A stretch of DNA of 64,000 nt from Ascarosepion bandense (GCA_037127315.1 JBBBDQ010001689.1:687501-751500), one strand, 5' to 3'. Shown: positions 1 through 10,404, numbered from the stretch's first letter. Numbers and translations are program-made. Notes: a model not told the origin generated them from the letters alone.

Positions 1-462
1 AAAGAAAGAACAAGTTACAGGGGAAAGGATAAGTGAAAGATGGGAGTTAAGCAGATAAAAGATGGCAATTGACATTGCACTTAATCTCTTGGAGATTGTA
101 GCTAACAGGTAAGCAATAGACGGAAGTGCTTTCCACAGGGAGAGTAAAAGTGGCGGCTACATTTGACTGTTTTGACTGTAAAAGGGTGGTACCTAGTTCT
201 TGGTGTAGTAGGTCGAGTAAATTCTTGTAGAGACGTCACCAGAGAACTAAACTTGTCGGTGAAGAAGCCGTGAAAATATTTGTAGAAGAGAAATAGAGCA
301 ACCACATCCCGTCGATGAGAAAGTGACTAGAGTTGAGCTGTCAGACCGGGTTCGATTACATTGGGGGTTCTCCTTTCAATTTTGTCAAGAACCCCAAGAT
401 GAATAGCAGGTGCTCCCGGCTAGTTGGTTGCAATTACTTTCAGTAGTAGACTTATTCCTAAC
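1..462 (-). pseudogene. LINE-J (Jockey/CR1-like) reverse transcriptase C-terminus and 3' UTR, broken
   Basis: Read on the minus strand, 102-305 gives the end of a non-LTR reverse transcriptase: FYKYFHGF, then SLV, FTRPTT, HPFTVKTVKCSRHFYS. These blocks recur in about ten copies in this window. The lower coordinates are the 3' UTR, cut by the window edge; the element is 5'-truncated near 462. Only the region downstream of the catalytic palm is left, so no enzyme can be made. Almost the same sequence lies at 12360-12761. Clade assignment is from recall of related proteins. Confidence 0.75.
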
Positions 463-465
463 CAG

Positions 466-545
466 GGCTATAAAATCCAATCTGTCCCATTGTTTAACTC
501 CTGTACATTCACTTACACAGAAATAATCTTGGGTAAAGTATAAAT
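466..545 (-). repeat. SINE-B fragment
   Basis: On the minus strand it matches the body of SINE-B (grammar: CATTCACTTAC, CTTGGG, AATCC, GTTAAATAACAGG, GGGTTCTATAGCC) with an internal deletion. It abuts the LINE-J fragment exactly as at 12762, so the LINE/SINE junction was copied together. Confidence 0.6.
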
Positions 546-559
546 CTAATTTGTATATG

Positions 560-562
<3 letters not shown>

Positions 563-624
<62 letters not shown>

Positions 625-660
625 ATATATATAGTCATATATATATATATATATATATAT
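563..660. repeat. (TA)n microsatellite with embedded AGTCATATAT pieces
   Basis: Long TA run interrupted twice by AGTCATATATA, the motif that ends element A on its minus strand. It leads straight into the element A copy at 661. Confidence 0.9.
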
Positions 661-860
661 ATAGTCATCCGCAAAGCAGACAGTTCTGTTTCGCTGTATC
701 ACAGCTCATCAGCACGGTTAGATTCCGAAATGGCGTCAGTCGGCGGTTTTACCTCTGGGCCATGGTCGCACGGCAGAATAAGGCAGGCTTTTTTAGCATG
801 TATATTATCACTATATACGCCCAATAGTCAGACTGCTCGAGTTTATTAGTGAATAAGCGA
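661..860 (-). mobile_element. Element A copy 1: tRNA-like plus hammerhead repeat
   Basis: On the minus strand it runs from CGCTTATTCACTAATAAAC through a GCCCAGAGGTAAAACCG tRNA-like A-box stretch to the hammerhead at 664-723. The B-box region is damaged (a deletion between GACGCC and GGAATCTAACC). Both ends run into (TA)n. See the copies at 16397, 22025 and 47331 for fuller versions. Confidence 0.7.
664..723 (-). ncRNA. Hammerhead ribozyme motif (type I), copy 1
   Basis: Minus-strand order: CCGTG, CTGATGA, stem II GCTGT-GAT-ACAGC, GAAA, stem III ACAG-AA-CTGT, C17, TGC. All core nucleotides are present. Stem I is weakened by an insertion after TGC, so activity is doubtful for this copy. Confidence 0.65.
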
Positions 861-918
861 TATATATATATATATATATATATCGCTCATTCACTAATAA
901 ACTAGAGCACTAGTATTA
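835..918. repeat. Inverted element A ends around a (TA)n core
   Basis: GTTTATTAGTGAATAAGCGA (841-860), a TA tract, then CGCTCATTCACTAATAAAC (884-902) form near-perfect arms. The right arm is a short, opposite-oriented fragment of element A. Confidence 0.75.
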
Positions 919-976
<58 letters not shown>

Positions 977-985
977 ATATATATA
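919..985. repeat. (TA)n microsatellite
   Basis: Two TA runs separated by ATTTATATAT. Confidence 0.9.
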
Positions 986-1467
986 TATTATACGTCGGTG
1001 GCCTGAATCAAAGTGTCATGCACTACGTAATCAGTAGTTGCATATTATAAACTGACCGTTTAAAATATTTGAATTTAAGTTCACTCAATCTTCGTGGTGT
1101 TTAAATCTTACAATATTTGGCTACTATTTTATATAAATATCAATAAACAAAAATTATATGCTGTTAAAAAAATAGAATATTAAAATAGAAAAGCGAAAAA
1201 AAGAATATTTAAATAAATTAAAATTCTGAGAGATGAATAAAACTGGTGTTATTCATAATTATTATTAATAATAAATATTTGCGAGGAAAAGGAAAAACAG
1301 AAAAGCAAGAAAGCAAAAAAGTGATGAAGAAGGAAACAAACGCACTGGGCATTTGGGTTATCTGGCTTTAAATATTTGAATAAGTATTTTCCATGGCAAC
1401 ATGTAGTCATTAATTTAATCATTTTTATTTATAGTAAATTATATTAATTAATTTAATTTATTATGAC
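986..1467. other. Unassigned AT-rich sequence
   Basis: No coding similarity, repeat unit or RNA motif recognised. Confidence 0.5.
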
Positions 1468-1948
1468 ATTTACGTGGCTTCCCTGTGCTTCTACTATAAA
1501 TACTTTCACGGTTTCTGCTCCGATGAACTTAGATCACTGGTGCCTCCTATGTATGAATTTGCACAGGATACTAGATTAACAACTAGGTCCCACGCTTCTA
1601 TAGTGAAACAGCTAAGATGTAACCGCAATTTCTACTCCAACAGTTTCTTTTCTCGCACTTCCCGACTGTAGATTTCCCTGCCATACACTTGCTTCCCCGA
1701 CAGCTACAATCTCCAAGAGTTTAAATGTAAGGTCAATAGATACCTCCTAACACACTATCTCGCATCCATTCTCTCAAACATTCTTCCCATCTACCCAACC
1801 TTCATCCTCGGTATCTTTACCCGTCTATCACCCTCATTCTTACATTTCTTATATCTAACCACTCTTTCTCAGCACCTTCCCCGATGTAAACCCCTGTGCA
1901 TTAGTGGCAGCGGAATGCCTTGCTTGGGATGAAATGATTAAAAAAAAC
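1468..1948 (+). pseudogene. LINE-J reverse transcriptase C-terminus and 3' tail
   Basis: Frame at 1474-1671 reads MASLCFYYKYFHGFCSDEL then SLVPP, FA, TRLTTRSHASIV and SFFSRTSRL, ending at a premature stop where other copies continue WNSLP. The 3' UTR follows (LQEFKCKVNRYLLTHYL region, pyrimidine-rich), then the diagnostic tail GCATTAGTGGCAG, CCTTGCTTGGGATGAAATG and ATTAAAAAA. 5'-truncated. Confidence 0.8.
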
Positions 1949-1975
1949 GACGTAAGTAACATCTGTCCCCTTTTC

Positions 1976-2295
1976 CATTATAAGATTTAGTTTTAGTGAC
2001 GATATTACAGGTAATAATTGGGTTTTATTGTTATTTTAACTGCCAATAGATAAAGGGTTGCTTTTGGTTTATTTGCTATTGTTTAAAGACAACATATGAT
2101 TATTGTAGTGATATCTCCACTTATTTGCTGTGGCTCCATTATAAGATTTAGTTTTAGTGACGATATTACAGGTAATAATTGGGTTTTATTGTTATTTTAA
2201 CTGCCAATAGATAAAGGGTTGCTTTTGGTTTATTTGCTATTGTTTAAAGACAACATATGATTATTGAAGTGATATCTCCACTTATTTGCTGTGGC
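1976..2295. repeat. 160-bp tandem duplication
   Basis: Two almost identical 160-bp units, 1976-2135 and 2136-2295, starting CCATTATAAGATTTAG. The only difference I see is ATTGTAGTG versus ATTGAAGTG, so the duplication is recent. No function visible. Confidence 0.9.
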
Positions 2296-2682
2296 TCCAA
2301 AAGAAAATTTAACATCGTCAACTTTCAGTTTTGTTTTGTTTTGCTGGACTCTTGTCTTAGTTTGCCATGCTTTCCTCTTCTCCGCTGGCCGATTGGCTAG
2401 CCTCCCATTGCCACATTCTGTGTGATGAAAAAGTTAAATATTTTTTCAAAGTTCAGTAGGTTTGTCTTCGGCTCGGAGTTAACATGTCTTTAATACTGTT
2501 GAATTCTGTTCTGGGTGAGCCATTCATTTATTTTATTTTATTGATCGTTTTGCCGAATTTTTGCTTGATTTTAAAACTTTTTATGCTTAATTGAAGGATT
2601 GATTTTGTTTTCTTAGAAATTTCATTGCCTGGACTTTAACTAAGTTAAAACTTAGCAATTCAACAACTTTTTCCCATTTTTT

Positions 2683-3140
2683 TTTCAATTGGATCGGATG
2701 GACTAAACGATCGTCCGGTTCACACTCCACCCACGTCTGTTGAGCGGGTGAGGAGGCTCATCCCTTGTTTCCTGTTTGGGATGCGGTTTCCGGTTTTCTC
2801 TTTTCCAATCTTTTCACTCTTTTATCTATTTATTTATTTACTTATTTTTTCTCCAATTGGAGTAGATAGACTAAACTATCGCCCGGTTCACACTCCACCC
2901 ACATCTATTGAACAGGTGAAGAGGCTCATACCTTGTTTCCTGTTTAGGATGCGGTTTCCGGTTTTCCCTTTTCAAGTCTTTTCACTCTTTTACTTATTTT
3001 TTTTTTCCAATTGGAGTAGATAGACTAAACTATCGCCCGGTTCACACTCCACCCACATCTATTGAACAGGTGAAGAGGCTCATCCCTTGTTTCCTGTTTA
3101 GGATGCGGTTTCCGGCTTTCTCTTTTCCATTCTTTTTACC
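2683..3140 (+). repeat. Three tandem copies of a ~155-165 bp unit
   Basis: Units start near 2689, 2853 and 3007. Each has CAATTGGA, GACTAAAC, GGTTCACACTCCACCCAC, GAGGCTCAT and GATGCGGTTTCCGG. Copies 2 and 3 are closest to each other. The array runs directly into a LINE-J 3' tail, so it may be an expanded LINE 3' UTR. Confidence 0.85.
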
Positions 3141-3211
3141 CTTACGTAGCCCCCTGCGCATCAGTGGCGTTATCGCCTTGCTTGGGGTGATATGATTAAA
3201 AAAAAAAAAAA
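3141..3211 (+). mobile_element. LINE-J 3' tail
   Basis: GTAGCCCCCTGCGCATCAGTG, CGCCTTGCTTGGGGTGATATG, ATTAAAAAA: the terminal signature of LINE-J followed by an A-run. Confidence 0.8.
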
Positions 3212-3880
3212 ATGTTTGTGTTTTCGTTCTTTTCTTTTTTTTTTAACCCAGTATAGGGACTCATAGCTGGGACCCTAACTTGGGAGCAATAGCGATTAAC
3301 AGGTTTTTCTACGCTCCGTGAAACATCTCAATTGGAAACCTTGCAGTCGGTTGTAATTTATTTTCATTCCTAGGACAAACAATATAAAATTGCTGAACGC
3401 TGAACAAAAATATAAATTTTACAAAAATAATGGAAACCAGTATCGTTGTGATTATGACGTCATGACTGTAATTGATGTTGTTTTCTGATCAACAAGATGA
3501 AAGCTTTTTGACGATGGAATTCCATCACTGCATCAATGATGGCAAAAGTGATTGGACAACAATGGCAATTTTGTTGGAGAGAAAACCTTCCTTAGTCCCA
3601 TTCCATGAGAATATCTTAGTCTGCATATGAACGTTACAGCCGACTCTCGTAGTTCTTTTGGGATGATCTCGATTAACATGCAGATAATCTCAATGCCGCC
3701 ATCCTTTATTCCAGTGTTCTTTGATAATCTACGATACTCAGTCAATAAATAAGGTGATTTTTTTTCGGTATAAGGACTTCTAATACAGATAGAAGCTTTC
3801 TTTTTTAATTTTTTTCCTTTACTTCTTTTTCAAAGGGATTTAATTTTTTTGCATATTGAGAGTTTTGCAGATTAACAAAG
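3212..3880. other. Unassigned
   Basis: T-runs and AT-rich sequence; no gene or repeat recognised. Confidence 0.4.
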
Positions 3881-4027
3881 ATGGCCGACCAAGAAGCATA
3901 CTCCAGGATTGAACAGAGGTCAGTTATCAAGTTTTGGGTTGCTGAAGGGTGCAAATCAGTTGAAATTCATAGGAGAATGTCAATTGTGTATGCTGCCACA
4001 TGTTTCAGACAAAAAATGTCTGCTTCG
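3881..4027 (+). pseudogene. mariner-like transposase N-terminus, truncated
   Basis: ATG at 3881 opens MADQEAYSRIEQRSVIKFWV, then AEGCKSVEIHRRMSIVY, which resembles the first helix-turn-helix of mariner-type transposases that bind the terminal repeats. It is cut after about 45 residues by the minus-strand SINE-like piece at 4031; the second helix-turn-helix and the DDE/D domain are absent. Confidence 0.6.
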
Positions 4028-4030
4028 CTC

Positions 4031-4190
4031 TTTAACCCATAACTGGATGGGGTATTGAGAAGATATGGATTCATACCTTTCCAAAGAAAAATGAAATGTA
4101 ATGAACCCAACTGGAATTCGAACTCAACTCGTCGATTTATCGTTCTAACTTGTTATCCATTGCAATACTAGCGCATCTACAAATTGCAGA
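4031..4190 (-). repeat. Diverged SINE-B-like element
   Basis: Minus strand: GCAATGGATAACAAG tRNA-like A-box region, GAGTTCGAATTCCAG B box, then GGAAAGGTATGAATCC and CCAGTTATGGGTTAAAG as in SINE-B. Clearly older than the other copies. Confidence 0.6.
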
Positions 4191-4553
4191 ATCGGAATTG
4201 ACTTTCACGATATTGTGTCTTCCTTGATGATTGTTGTCTATGTATTAATCTCTATTTATATGTTATTTATTTTTCGTTTTTCTTGGCGTCGTTCTTATTT
4301 CTTTTATTTCCTTTAGACAAAGTCTAAAGCAGGACGACTTTTGTTTTTGTCCCTGCTTCGTAAGCATCATTTCTATTTTCTGTGTCGCGTCCATATTTTC
4401 CGAAATATGAAAGTTTCTTAAAGAATTACTCTTTCCCTGTTATTACAATTCAATAAGTGCAACAAAGTTTGTTTTTTGTTATCGCAAAGGAATGCACGTA
4501 TCTAGATATTTGTGTTATGAACTGTCACATACATACAGGCGTACATATATAAG
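4191..4553. other. Unassigned
   Basis: AT-rich; nothing recognised. Confidence 0.4.
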
Positions 4554-4555
4554 TA

Positions 4556-5170
4556 CAGTACTGTGCAAAAGTATTCGGACAAGAACGATTTTATCTTTTA
4601 TGAGGCATCATGAGGCACTACCGCTAGTGTGCAAAAGTATTAGTACAGTGGTGATTTTCCTAAACAACCTGACTGAAATTCAAATACAGGGTGAAAAATT
4701 AAGTAAACTGATAATAAATATTGATTATATAAAACTAGGTGTAAAAGAAATGTATTAAAAAGAAGTTATATTTAATTTTTCCTATTTTCTATTAAACAAG
4801 TTATTTTGAAACTGATCCTTATTTTATTATCCTTAGATATAACTGACTTGTTTCTTATTCTACCCTCTCGAAATGATAAATCAAATGTTACTTTGCAAGA
4901 CACATTTTGTGAACAAATACAAGCTACTTGGCAGGAGATACATTAGAGAAGAAGCTCGTGATGTCAATACCTGACAGAATGAAGGCTGTGATCAAAGCAA
5001 AAAGCTTTTATACTAAATATTAAATTTATTTTGTAACAAGTATTTTTTTCTTGTTAAAACATTTGTTGAGTAAATCAAATAAAACTACTTGGGTTAAATT
5101 GTTTATTTTCTGTCAATATGCCTCATAAAAGATAAAATAGTTCTTGTCCTAATATTTTTGCACAGTACTG
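4556..5170 (+). mobile_element. Tc1-like non-autonomous element
   Basis: Ends are inverted: CAGTACTGTGCAAAAGTATT at 4556, and its complement (AATATTTTTGCACAGTACTG) ending at 5170, both continued inward by GGACAAGAAC. TA lies just left at 4554. Around 4905-5022 the plus strand keeps the end of a Tc1 transposase (SIPDRMKAVIKAKSFYTKY then stop); the rest of the gene is missing. Same family as 20847-21599. Confidence 0.8.
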
Positions 5171-5501
5171 TTCATATATATATATATATATATATATATT
5201 TGCTAGCTGGGGCTATCGCCTCATGCAATAACACTTCTTCGGTAGTAGGTCTGGGGTTATTAAAGAGGATGTTTAGAGGGGTTTTGAGCAATGTTCCACT
5301 GTATTAGCGGTAACCTTACTTTAAATTGCGACCGTGTGTCACATTCGGTAATGACATGGGTGCGATGAAAAATCTCTATATATGTTTTCTGGTAATATTC
5401 ATACACATCTACCTTGATAAAATCCCTCAGAGGACGAAACGCTTTAGAATAGACGTTACTTTTGCCTTTTTATTTCATTTTACACGATCTCAGAAAGAAC
5501 A

Positions 5502-5543
<42 letters not shown>

Positions 5544-5748
5544 TATATATATATATATATATATATAAATTTATCGTTATACTCGTTTCGAAAAACCCTC
5601 CCAGCACATACGCGGAAGGAAAAAATGGTGATAAAAACGAACTAGATAAGCACTTGAACATTAGTCAAAGTACGCAGCCCTAAGAAAAAAACCGAGACGA
5701 TTAACCTAAAACAAAAAGTGCTCCATACGCAAGGAGAGTAAACAAATT
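5171..5748. other. Unassigned stretch with (CA)n/(TA)n tract
   Basis: TA run at about 5176-5200, CA run 5508-5541 followed by TA 5544-5566. Overlapping short frames here are only read-through of these tracts. Confidence 0.7.
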
Positions 5749-5885
5749 CAATAACTAACCTAGAGAGCTAACGAACCAACCAAGGTTTCACCAAATTGGA
5801 TCTTCAGGGAAAGTTGGCCCCTTTCCCTAATGATCCAATTTGATGAAACCTAGATAGGTTCGGTGGCTCTCTAGCTTAGCTATTG
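5749..5885. repeat. Long imperfect hairpin (about 65-bp arms)
   Basis: Arm 1 starts CAATAACTAACCTAGAGAGC and ends AGGGAAAG; arm 2 is its complement, ending GAGCTTAGCTATTG in sense. The loop is TTGGCCC plus a few bases. Around 80-85% arm identity by eye. No TA or other target duplication is obvious. Confidence 0.85.
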
Positions 5886-5886
5886 A

Positions 5887-5934
5887 CTAATATTATATTA
5901 TATTATATTATATTATATTATATTATATTATATT
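5887..5934. repeat. (ATATT)n microsatellite
   Basis: About nine pentamer copies next to the hairpin. Confidence 0.85.
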
Positions 5935-5983
5935 TGTGCGTGAGATAGAAAGAGAACTGCTGAACAAATATTCAGATGAAGGT

Positions 5984-6330
5984 TGTTGGGACGCCCGAGC
6001 CTATTCGGCTATAATGGACTATTCCATTACTATGTAAAGTAATGGTGGCATCTACGTAGGAGAGTGCGCCGAGCAGCCGATCGACAAGTCAGTCATAGAC
6101 TTCCGGTGACGACCCGGAAGTACCCATTGCTCATACTACGTCTTACGACGGTTGAGACGATTAACCTTTATTCTTGTATTGGATACTAATAACCTTTGTA
6201 AATACTATTTTCACGGAATACAACAATTAACCTATTCCTGTTGTTGAGTTATTTATTCTAACTCACGACACAACAGTGGCGACGAAGATTGCCGAACACA
6301 ACAGTGGCGACGAAGATTGCCGAACACAAC
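5984..6330 (+). mobile_element. Gypsy-like LTR with duplicated leader
   Basis: 5984-6275 begins TGTTGGGACGCCC and ends ACGACACAACA (TG...CA form). Next comes GTGGCGACGAAGATTGCC, which looks like a primer-binding/leader region, present twice as a 28-bp tandem (6276-6303 and 6304-6331), each ending GAACACAACA. No gag or pol follows. Different LTR family from those at 50 kb, but a similar GCGACGAAGAT leader. Confidence 0.65.
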
Positions 6331-6409
6331 AAAGGTTTAGTGTATGAGTTTAATGACATCTTTTTTGTAGATTTGTTTTTACGTTTCTGTTGTACTCCTG
6401 GTTGACCTA

Positions 6410-7022
6410 CACTAACGGCAATAAATTTTAGGCAACCCCAGTTTTTTTTAAAGAAATTATGTATTTAATAATTATATGGGTTATGTCTTGAAGGCTGTCA
6501 CAATGCGTTGAGTAAAATAAAGGAAGTTAAAGTGACATTCGGAAGATGAGATTTTGATCTTGAAATAGTAATGTTTAATAAATAGGTAATACCCAAACAC
6601 TTCTTTACCTTCCTTTATTTTACTCAACGCATTGGGACAGCCTTCAAGACAAAACCCATACAACTATTTTACACAATGCTTCAAGCAAATTACAAAACTT
6701 TAGTATTTAATAATATTTTTATTATTCATTGTCAAATGAAAAAGAATGGTTCTTTTACAAATTTTACGAGGCAAGGAAGAAAAATGAACTCGTCCGAATC
6801 ACCCTAAATTTTCTTCATTCTTCCATTGATAAGACTGCATTATAGGTAATTATTAAAATAATTTGATACACATGTTATTGTGCAGTATGAACAAAATAAC
6901 CATTTAATTTTCATTTACAATTATTCATTTACAATTATTCATTTGGCAATAAATACTAAAATAGTATGAAATACATCATTTTTTTTAAAACTGGGGTTTC
7001 CTACTAAGTATGGCCGGTAGTG
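6410..7022. mobile_element. Tc1-like MITE with TA target and internal inverted repeat
   Basis: TA at 6408-6409, then CACTAACGGCAATAAATTTT and GGCAACCCCAGTTTTT; the right end is the complement (ACTGGGGTTTCC ... GGCCGGTAGTG) followed by TA at 7023-7024. Inside, about 50 bp at 6478-6527 is repeated inverted at 6608-6657 (GTCTTGAAGGCTGTC / GACAGCCTTCAAGAC). No transposase. A half-copy lies at 9381-9562. Confidence 0.8.
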
Positions 7023-7061
7023 TATATGATGCTTATTTTCCTGTTCACTTTTTCTTCTATC

Positions 7062-7064
<3 letters not shown>

Positions 7065-7113
<49 letters not shown>

Positions 7114-7220
7114 TACTGTACACTTTTAGGGTTGTTTCCCTAGTTTTTCTAAGCTTCGTTGAAGATGGTTTCACGGAAAGAATTGTCAGATAACCTGCTG
7201 TTAATTGACTGTAAGATATG

Positions 7221-7268
<48 letters not shown>
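7065..7268. repeat. (TG)n and (TA)n microsatellites
   Basis: TG run 7065-7112, then unique sequence, then TA run 7221-7268. Confidence 0.9.
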
Positions 7269-7272
<4 letters not shown>

Positions 7273-8014
7273 AAGGGATTGTACTAATGTGAAATTGGCA
7301 AATTCTGAAATTAGTCACTGATTCTGTGAGAAGATGGTGTAATTACAAAGCGAAGATTCGCTTACCATCTGCTAAATTTAATTCTGTGCCTTATCTTATA
7401 GACAGTTTACTTTGTAAATTTTTAGCGACTTTAAAATGATTATTTTGAGCATTAAAAAAGCTGGGTTAAATTTTTAACTAGTTTCAACTACTCTTGAATT
7501 CATTGGGCTTGTTATAAAACCTATAGTGTGAAAGTATTATTCAAAACCAGAAACTCATCTTTTACTTAAATAACAAGGTAATAAAATCATCAGCAATTGA
7601 TTAACACCTATAATAGTACAATTAAGAAACACATATGATATATATATTTTAATATAGTAACCCTTCTTCTCAATAACAACCAGCAATCTATTTTATCCAT
7701 TGATTTTGTTAAAGTATGTACTTCATGTGATTCAATTTGCGACATGGGTATTTAATATCTTCCCATCGGTTTGCTTTTTGTCATATTGTTTGTTGCTGTC
7801 ATGTAATTTCATTTTTTACAATTAGTAAAAGATTCTGAATCGAATTCAGATTGTGACTTGATGGTTGCCATTATAAGATCTTATCTCCTATAAAACGCTA
7901 ATGATCAAAACATCCATGAGAAACCTTATATACACGAAAAGAAGCACTTGCATGCAAGAATGCACAAATGATTTTTCAACCTGCAAGGCTGGTATTTGTA
8001 CCATTCAAAGAAAT
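7269..8014. other. Unassigned AT-rich sequence
   Basis: Nothing recognised with confidence; may be the decayed remainder of the transposon at 8018. Confidence 0.35.
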
Positions 8015-8017
8015 TAA

Positions 8018-8235
8018 TGTCTATGAAATCGATATAACTAGTGCTGTTTGGTCGAACTCATTGATCAACTTTGAATTGTCCAATAATGGTTTGGTCGTCA
8101 ATTTCAGCCAATACAATCGCACAACCACACCTTTGCTGTCTTCTTTGAGCCAAACGTTCTTCTCCAACGGATAAAATAATCCATTTGGCCCATCCAGCAG
8201 ATTCATCGATTAAACGCAGTCTTCTGTCCATGAGT
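8018..8235 (-). pseudogene. Tc1/mariner transposase catalytic-core remnant
   Basis: Minus strand reads LRLIDESAGWAKWIILSVGE, ERLAQRRQQRCGCAIVLAEI, DDQTIIGQFKV. This parallels the Tc1/mariner block around the first catalytic Asp (NLDGPDGW..W, RRQxGGGxxMVW, IIGPFKV), with several key residues changed. Alternative: another DDE transposase family. Confidence 0.45.
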
Positions 8236-8544
8236 ACTGTCGCCGCTGGATGTAGACATCAGTGTCTACACACACATACGCGCGCACACATACATGTAAG
8301 GCGCAATGAATTAATTGTTGTTTGAATTGCGCAAGAATGAAAATAAAAATGGCATCTTATTTAACGGATATATTTACCAAAATTACACACAAATATCTTG
8401 AAATACTAAAGAGTAGATTGGGTCAATAAACTCGTTATTGCTTCAACCACGGCCTCAAGATGGAATCTCCTGCAACTCTTCTGGTCGGTCCCCTTGTTTA
8501 AATTCGTGAATGTTGCCATAATCCCTGCTTTTAGTTCATCTTTG

Positions 8545-9168
8545 GTGATGAACTTAGATCACTGGTGCCTCCTAGGTATTAATTTGCACGAGATGCTAGA
8601 TTAGCAACTAGGTCCCACCCTTTTACAGTGAAACTGATAAGATGTAACCGCAATTTTTATTCCAACAGCTTCTTTTCTCGCACTTCCCGCCTGTGGAATT
8701 CCCTTACGTATACTTGCTTCCTCGACAGCTACAATCTCCAGGAGTTTAAATGTAAGGTCAATAGACACCTCCTAACACACTAACTCATATCCATTCTCTC
8801 AAACACTCTTCCCATCTACGCAACTCTCATCCTTGGTATCCTTACCCGTCTATCACCCTCCTTCTGACATTTCCTATATCTAACCACTCTTTCTCATCAC
8901 TTTCCCCTATGTAACCCCCTAACCACTCTTTCACATCGTTTTCCCCTATGTAACCCCCTAACCACTCTTTCACATCAGTTTCCCCTATGTAACCCCCTAA
9001 CCACTCTCTCTCATCACTTTCACCTATGTAACCCCCTAACCACTCTTTCTCATCACTTTCCCCTATGTAAAACCCTAACCACTCTTTCTCATCACTTTCC
9101 TCTATGTAACACCCTGCGCAATAGTGACAGTGAAATGCCTTGCTGGGGGTGAAATGATTTAAAAAAAT
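8545..9168 (+). mobile_element. LINE-J 3' fragment inserted in mariner relic
   Basis: Begins within the DELRSLVPP codons (GATGAACTTAGATCACTGG), passes SFFSRTSRLWNSLT, LQEFKCKVNRHLLT, and ends GAAATGATTTAAAAAAAT. 5'-truncated. Its 3' UTR has been expanded into a minisatellite (8879-9114). Confidence 0.8.
8879..9114 (+). repeat. 39-bp minisatellite in LINE-J 3' UTR
   Basis: About six units of CTAACCACTCTTTCTCATCA plus CTTTCCCCTATGTAACCCC. Single-copy LINE-J elements have one such unit. The period is a multiple of 3, which produces a spurious repetitive frame on the minus strand. Confidence 0.85.
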
Positions 9169-9380
9169 ACAAGTTTTGTGATCTCTCTCTGAACACAATA
9201 ATCAAGAGGTTTTCAGTCTAGGGGTTAGATGGCAAGATGCATGATGATGATGTGGTCGCAGAAATTGTTCTTTTGCTTGTGTTGCATAGTGCACAGTCTT
9301 GTGGTCAGACATAGATTCTGCCAGCAGCCACCTTCTTGGTACAAGGCAGCACTGCCTCCTCAAGGCATTTGATGTAACCT

Positions 9381-9562
9381 ACCGTCCATAATTATAAGGC
9401 CACACCAGTTTTAAAAAATGATGAATTTCATACTATTTTTAGTATTTTTTGCCAAATGGATAATTCCAAATGAAAATCGAATGGTTCTTTTGTTATTAAT
9501 ACTATGCAAAATTTTACAAGGCAAATAGCCACAATTTACCCATCGCCCCCTGTAGATTTGAT
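9381..9562 (-). repeat. Half of a Tc1-like MITE (same family as 6410-7022)
   Basis: CACCAGTTTTAAAAAATGATG and CATACTATTTTTAGTATTTT are the complement of 6948-6990. Its other half is missing; it ends at the TA tract that holds the next Tc1 element. Confidence 0.65.
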
Positions 9563-9575
9563 ATATATATATATA

Positions 9576-10400
9576 CACTCCTGATCAAAAATTTCAGACC
9601 ACTTAAAAATCTTTAAAAGGATTTTTTTTTTTACAGATAGATTTTAAACTCTTTCCACTTAAGGTTACCAATACTACAATCTAAATGGTTATGGAAACAA
9701 AAAGCTACATTCTAAACATTTTATTTAGAAATTAACATTTTATAAAATGAGGCGATTTACACATGATCAAAATTATAAGACCAGAAGTATAAATTATTAG
9801 ATCTATGGTAATTCCAATGTTTTTAGTTCAGTTAGAGATTAGCAATCACCGTATAAAGATGTTACCATGCCTAAAGCAAGCAAACTTACCAAAGTTGAGC
9901 GTTCTCGAATTCTAGAATTCCATAAACAAGGTTTGTCACAGCGGGCGATCGCAGCTAAGGTAAATCGCAGTAAAACTGTGATTTGCAACTTTCTAAAGAA
10001 CAGTGACAATTATGGAAAAGCAAAATCCTCTGATAGGCCCCAAAAAGTTTCTCCTGCATTGAGTGAGAGAATTAGACGGGTTGTTATGAAAGACGGGGGA
10101 CTTTATTCTAGTCAAATTAAGGCAGTCACAGAAGCTGATTGCACTCCCGTAACGATCAGACGACACTTACGACAAAGAGGCATGGTAAATAAAAAGCGTA
10201 AACAAATTCCTCTGCTGCTTCCACGTCATAAGGTGGACCGCTTAAAGTTTGGTTGTGAATACCAAACATGGGATGTTGAGAAGTGGAAGAAAGTCCTGTT
10301 TTCTGATGAGAAAAAATTCAATCTAGATGGTCCTGATGGCTTCCAACGATATTGGCATACCAAAAACATGCCTCCTGAAATTTTCTCCACACGTCATATT
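9576..10400 (+). mobile_element. Tc1-like transposon, 5' part with IR/DR-type end
   Basis: TA at 9574-9575, then CACTCCTGATCAAAAATTTC-AGACCA; a second related motif ACATGATCAAAATTATAAGA-CCA lies at 9761-9784. Two direct repeats within one terminal inverted repeat is the IR/DR layout of some Tc1-like elements. The 3' half, with the other terminus, is not present in the window. Confidence 0.75.
9867..10400 (+). pseudogene. Tc1-like transposase, truncated
   Basis: From ATG 9867: [20 protein letters not shown], first paired-like helix-turn-helix ([20 protein letters not shown]), a linker, a second helix-turn-helix ([13 protein letters not shown]), then the first catalytic block [20 protein letters not shown] with the first Asp. 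The family normally continues CTRHSGGG and two more catalytic acidic residues; here it stops being transposase after STRH near 10400. The open frame carries on to 10697, but that part is antisense to a Penelope-like element. The transposase portion itself has no stop or frameshift, so the break is fairly recent. Confidence 0.85.
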
Positions 10401-10404
10401 TATG

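Larger units (their letters stand above)
8300..9380 (-). pseudogene. mariner-like element split by a LINE-J insertion
   Basis: 8300-8544 and 9169-9380 match in order the minus-strand mariner relic at 43206-43600 (e.g. GGAATCTCCTGCAACTCTTC versus the 43-kb copy; ATAATCAAG). The GTGCACCAT/QQDCAPCH region is near 9285-9300. The LINE-J at 8545-9168 interrupts it. No intact frame remains. Confidence 0.65.

Noticed and set aside
7968..8174. Plus-strand 68-codon frame
   Set aside because: Antisense shadow of the transposase-like remnant on the minus strand.
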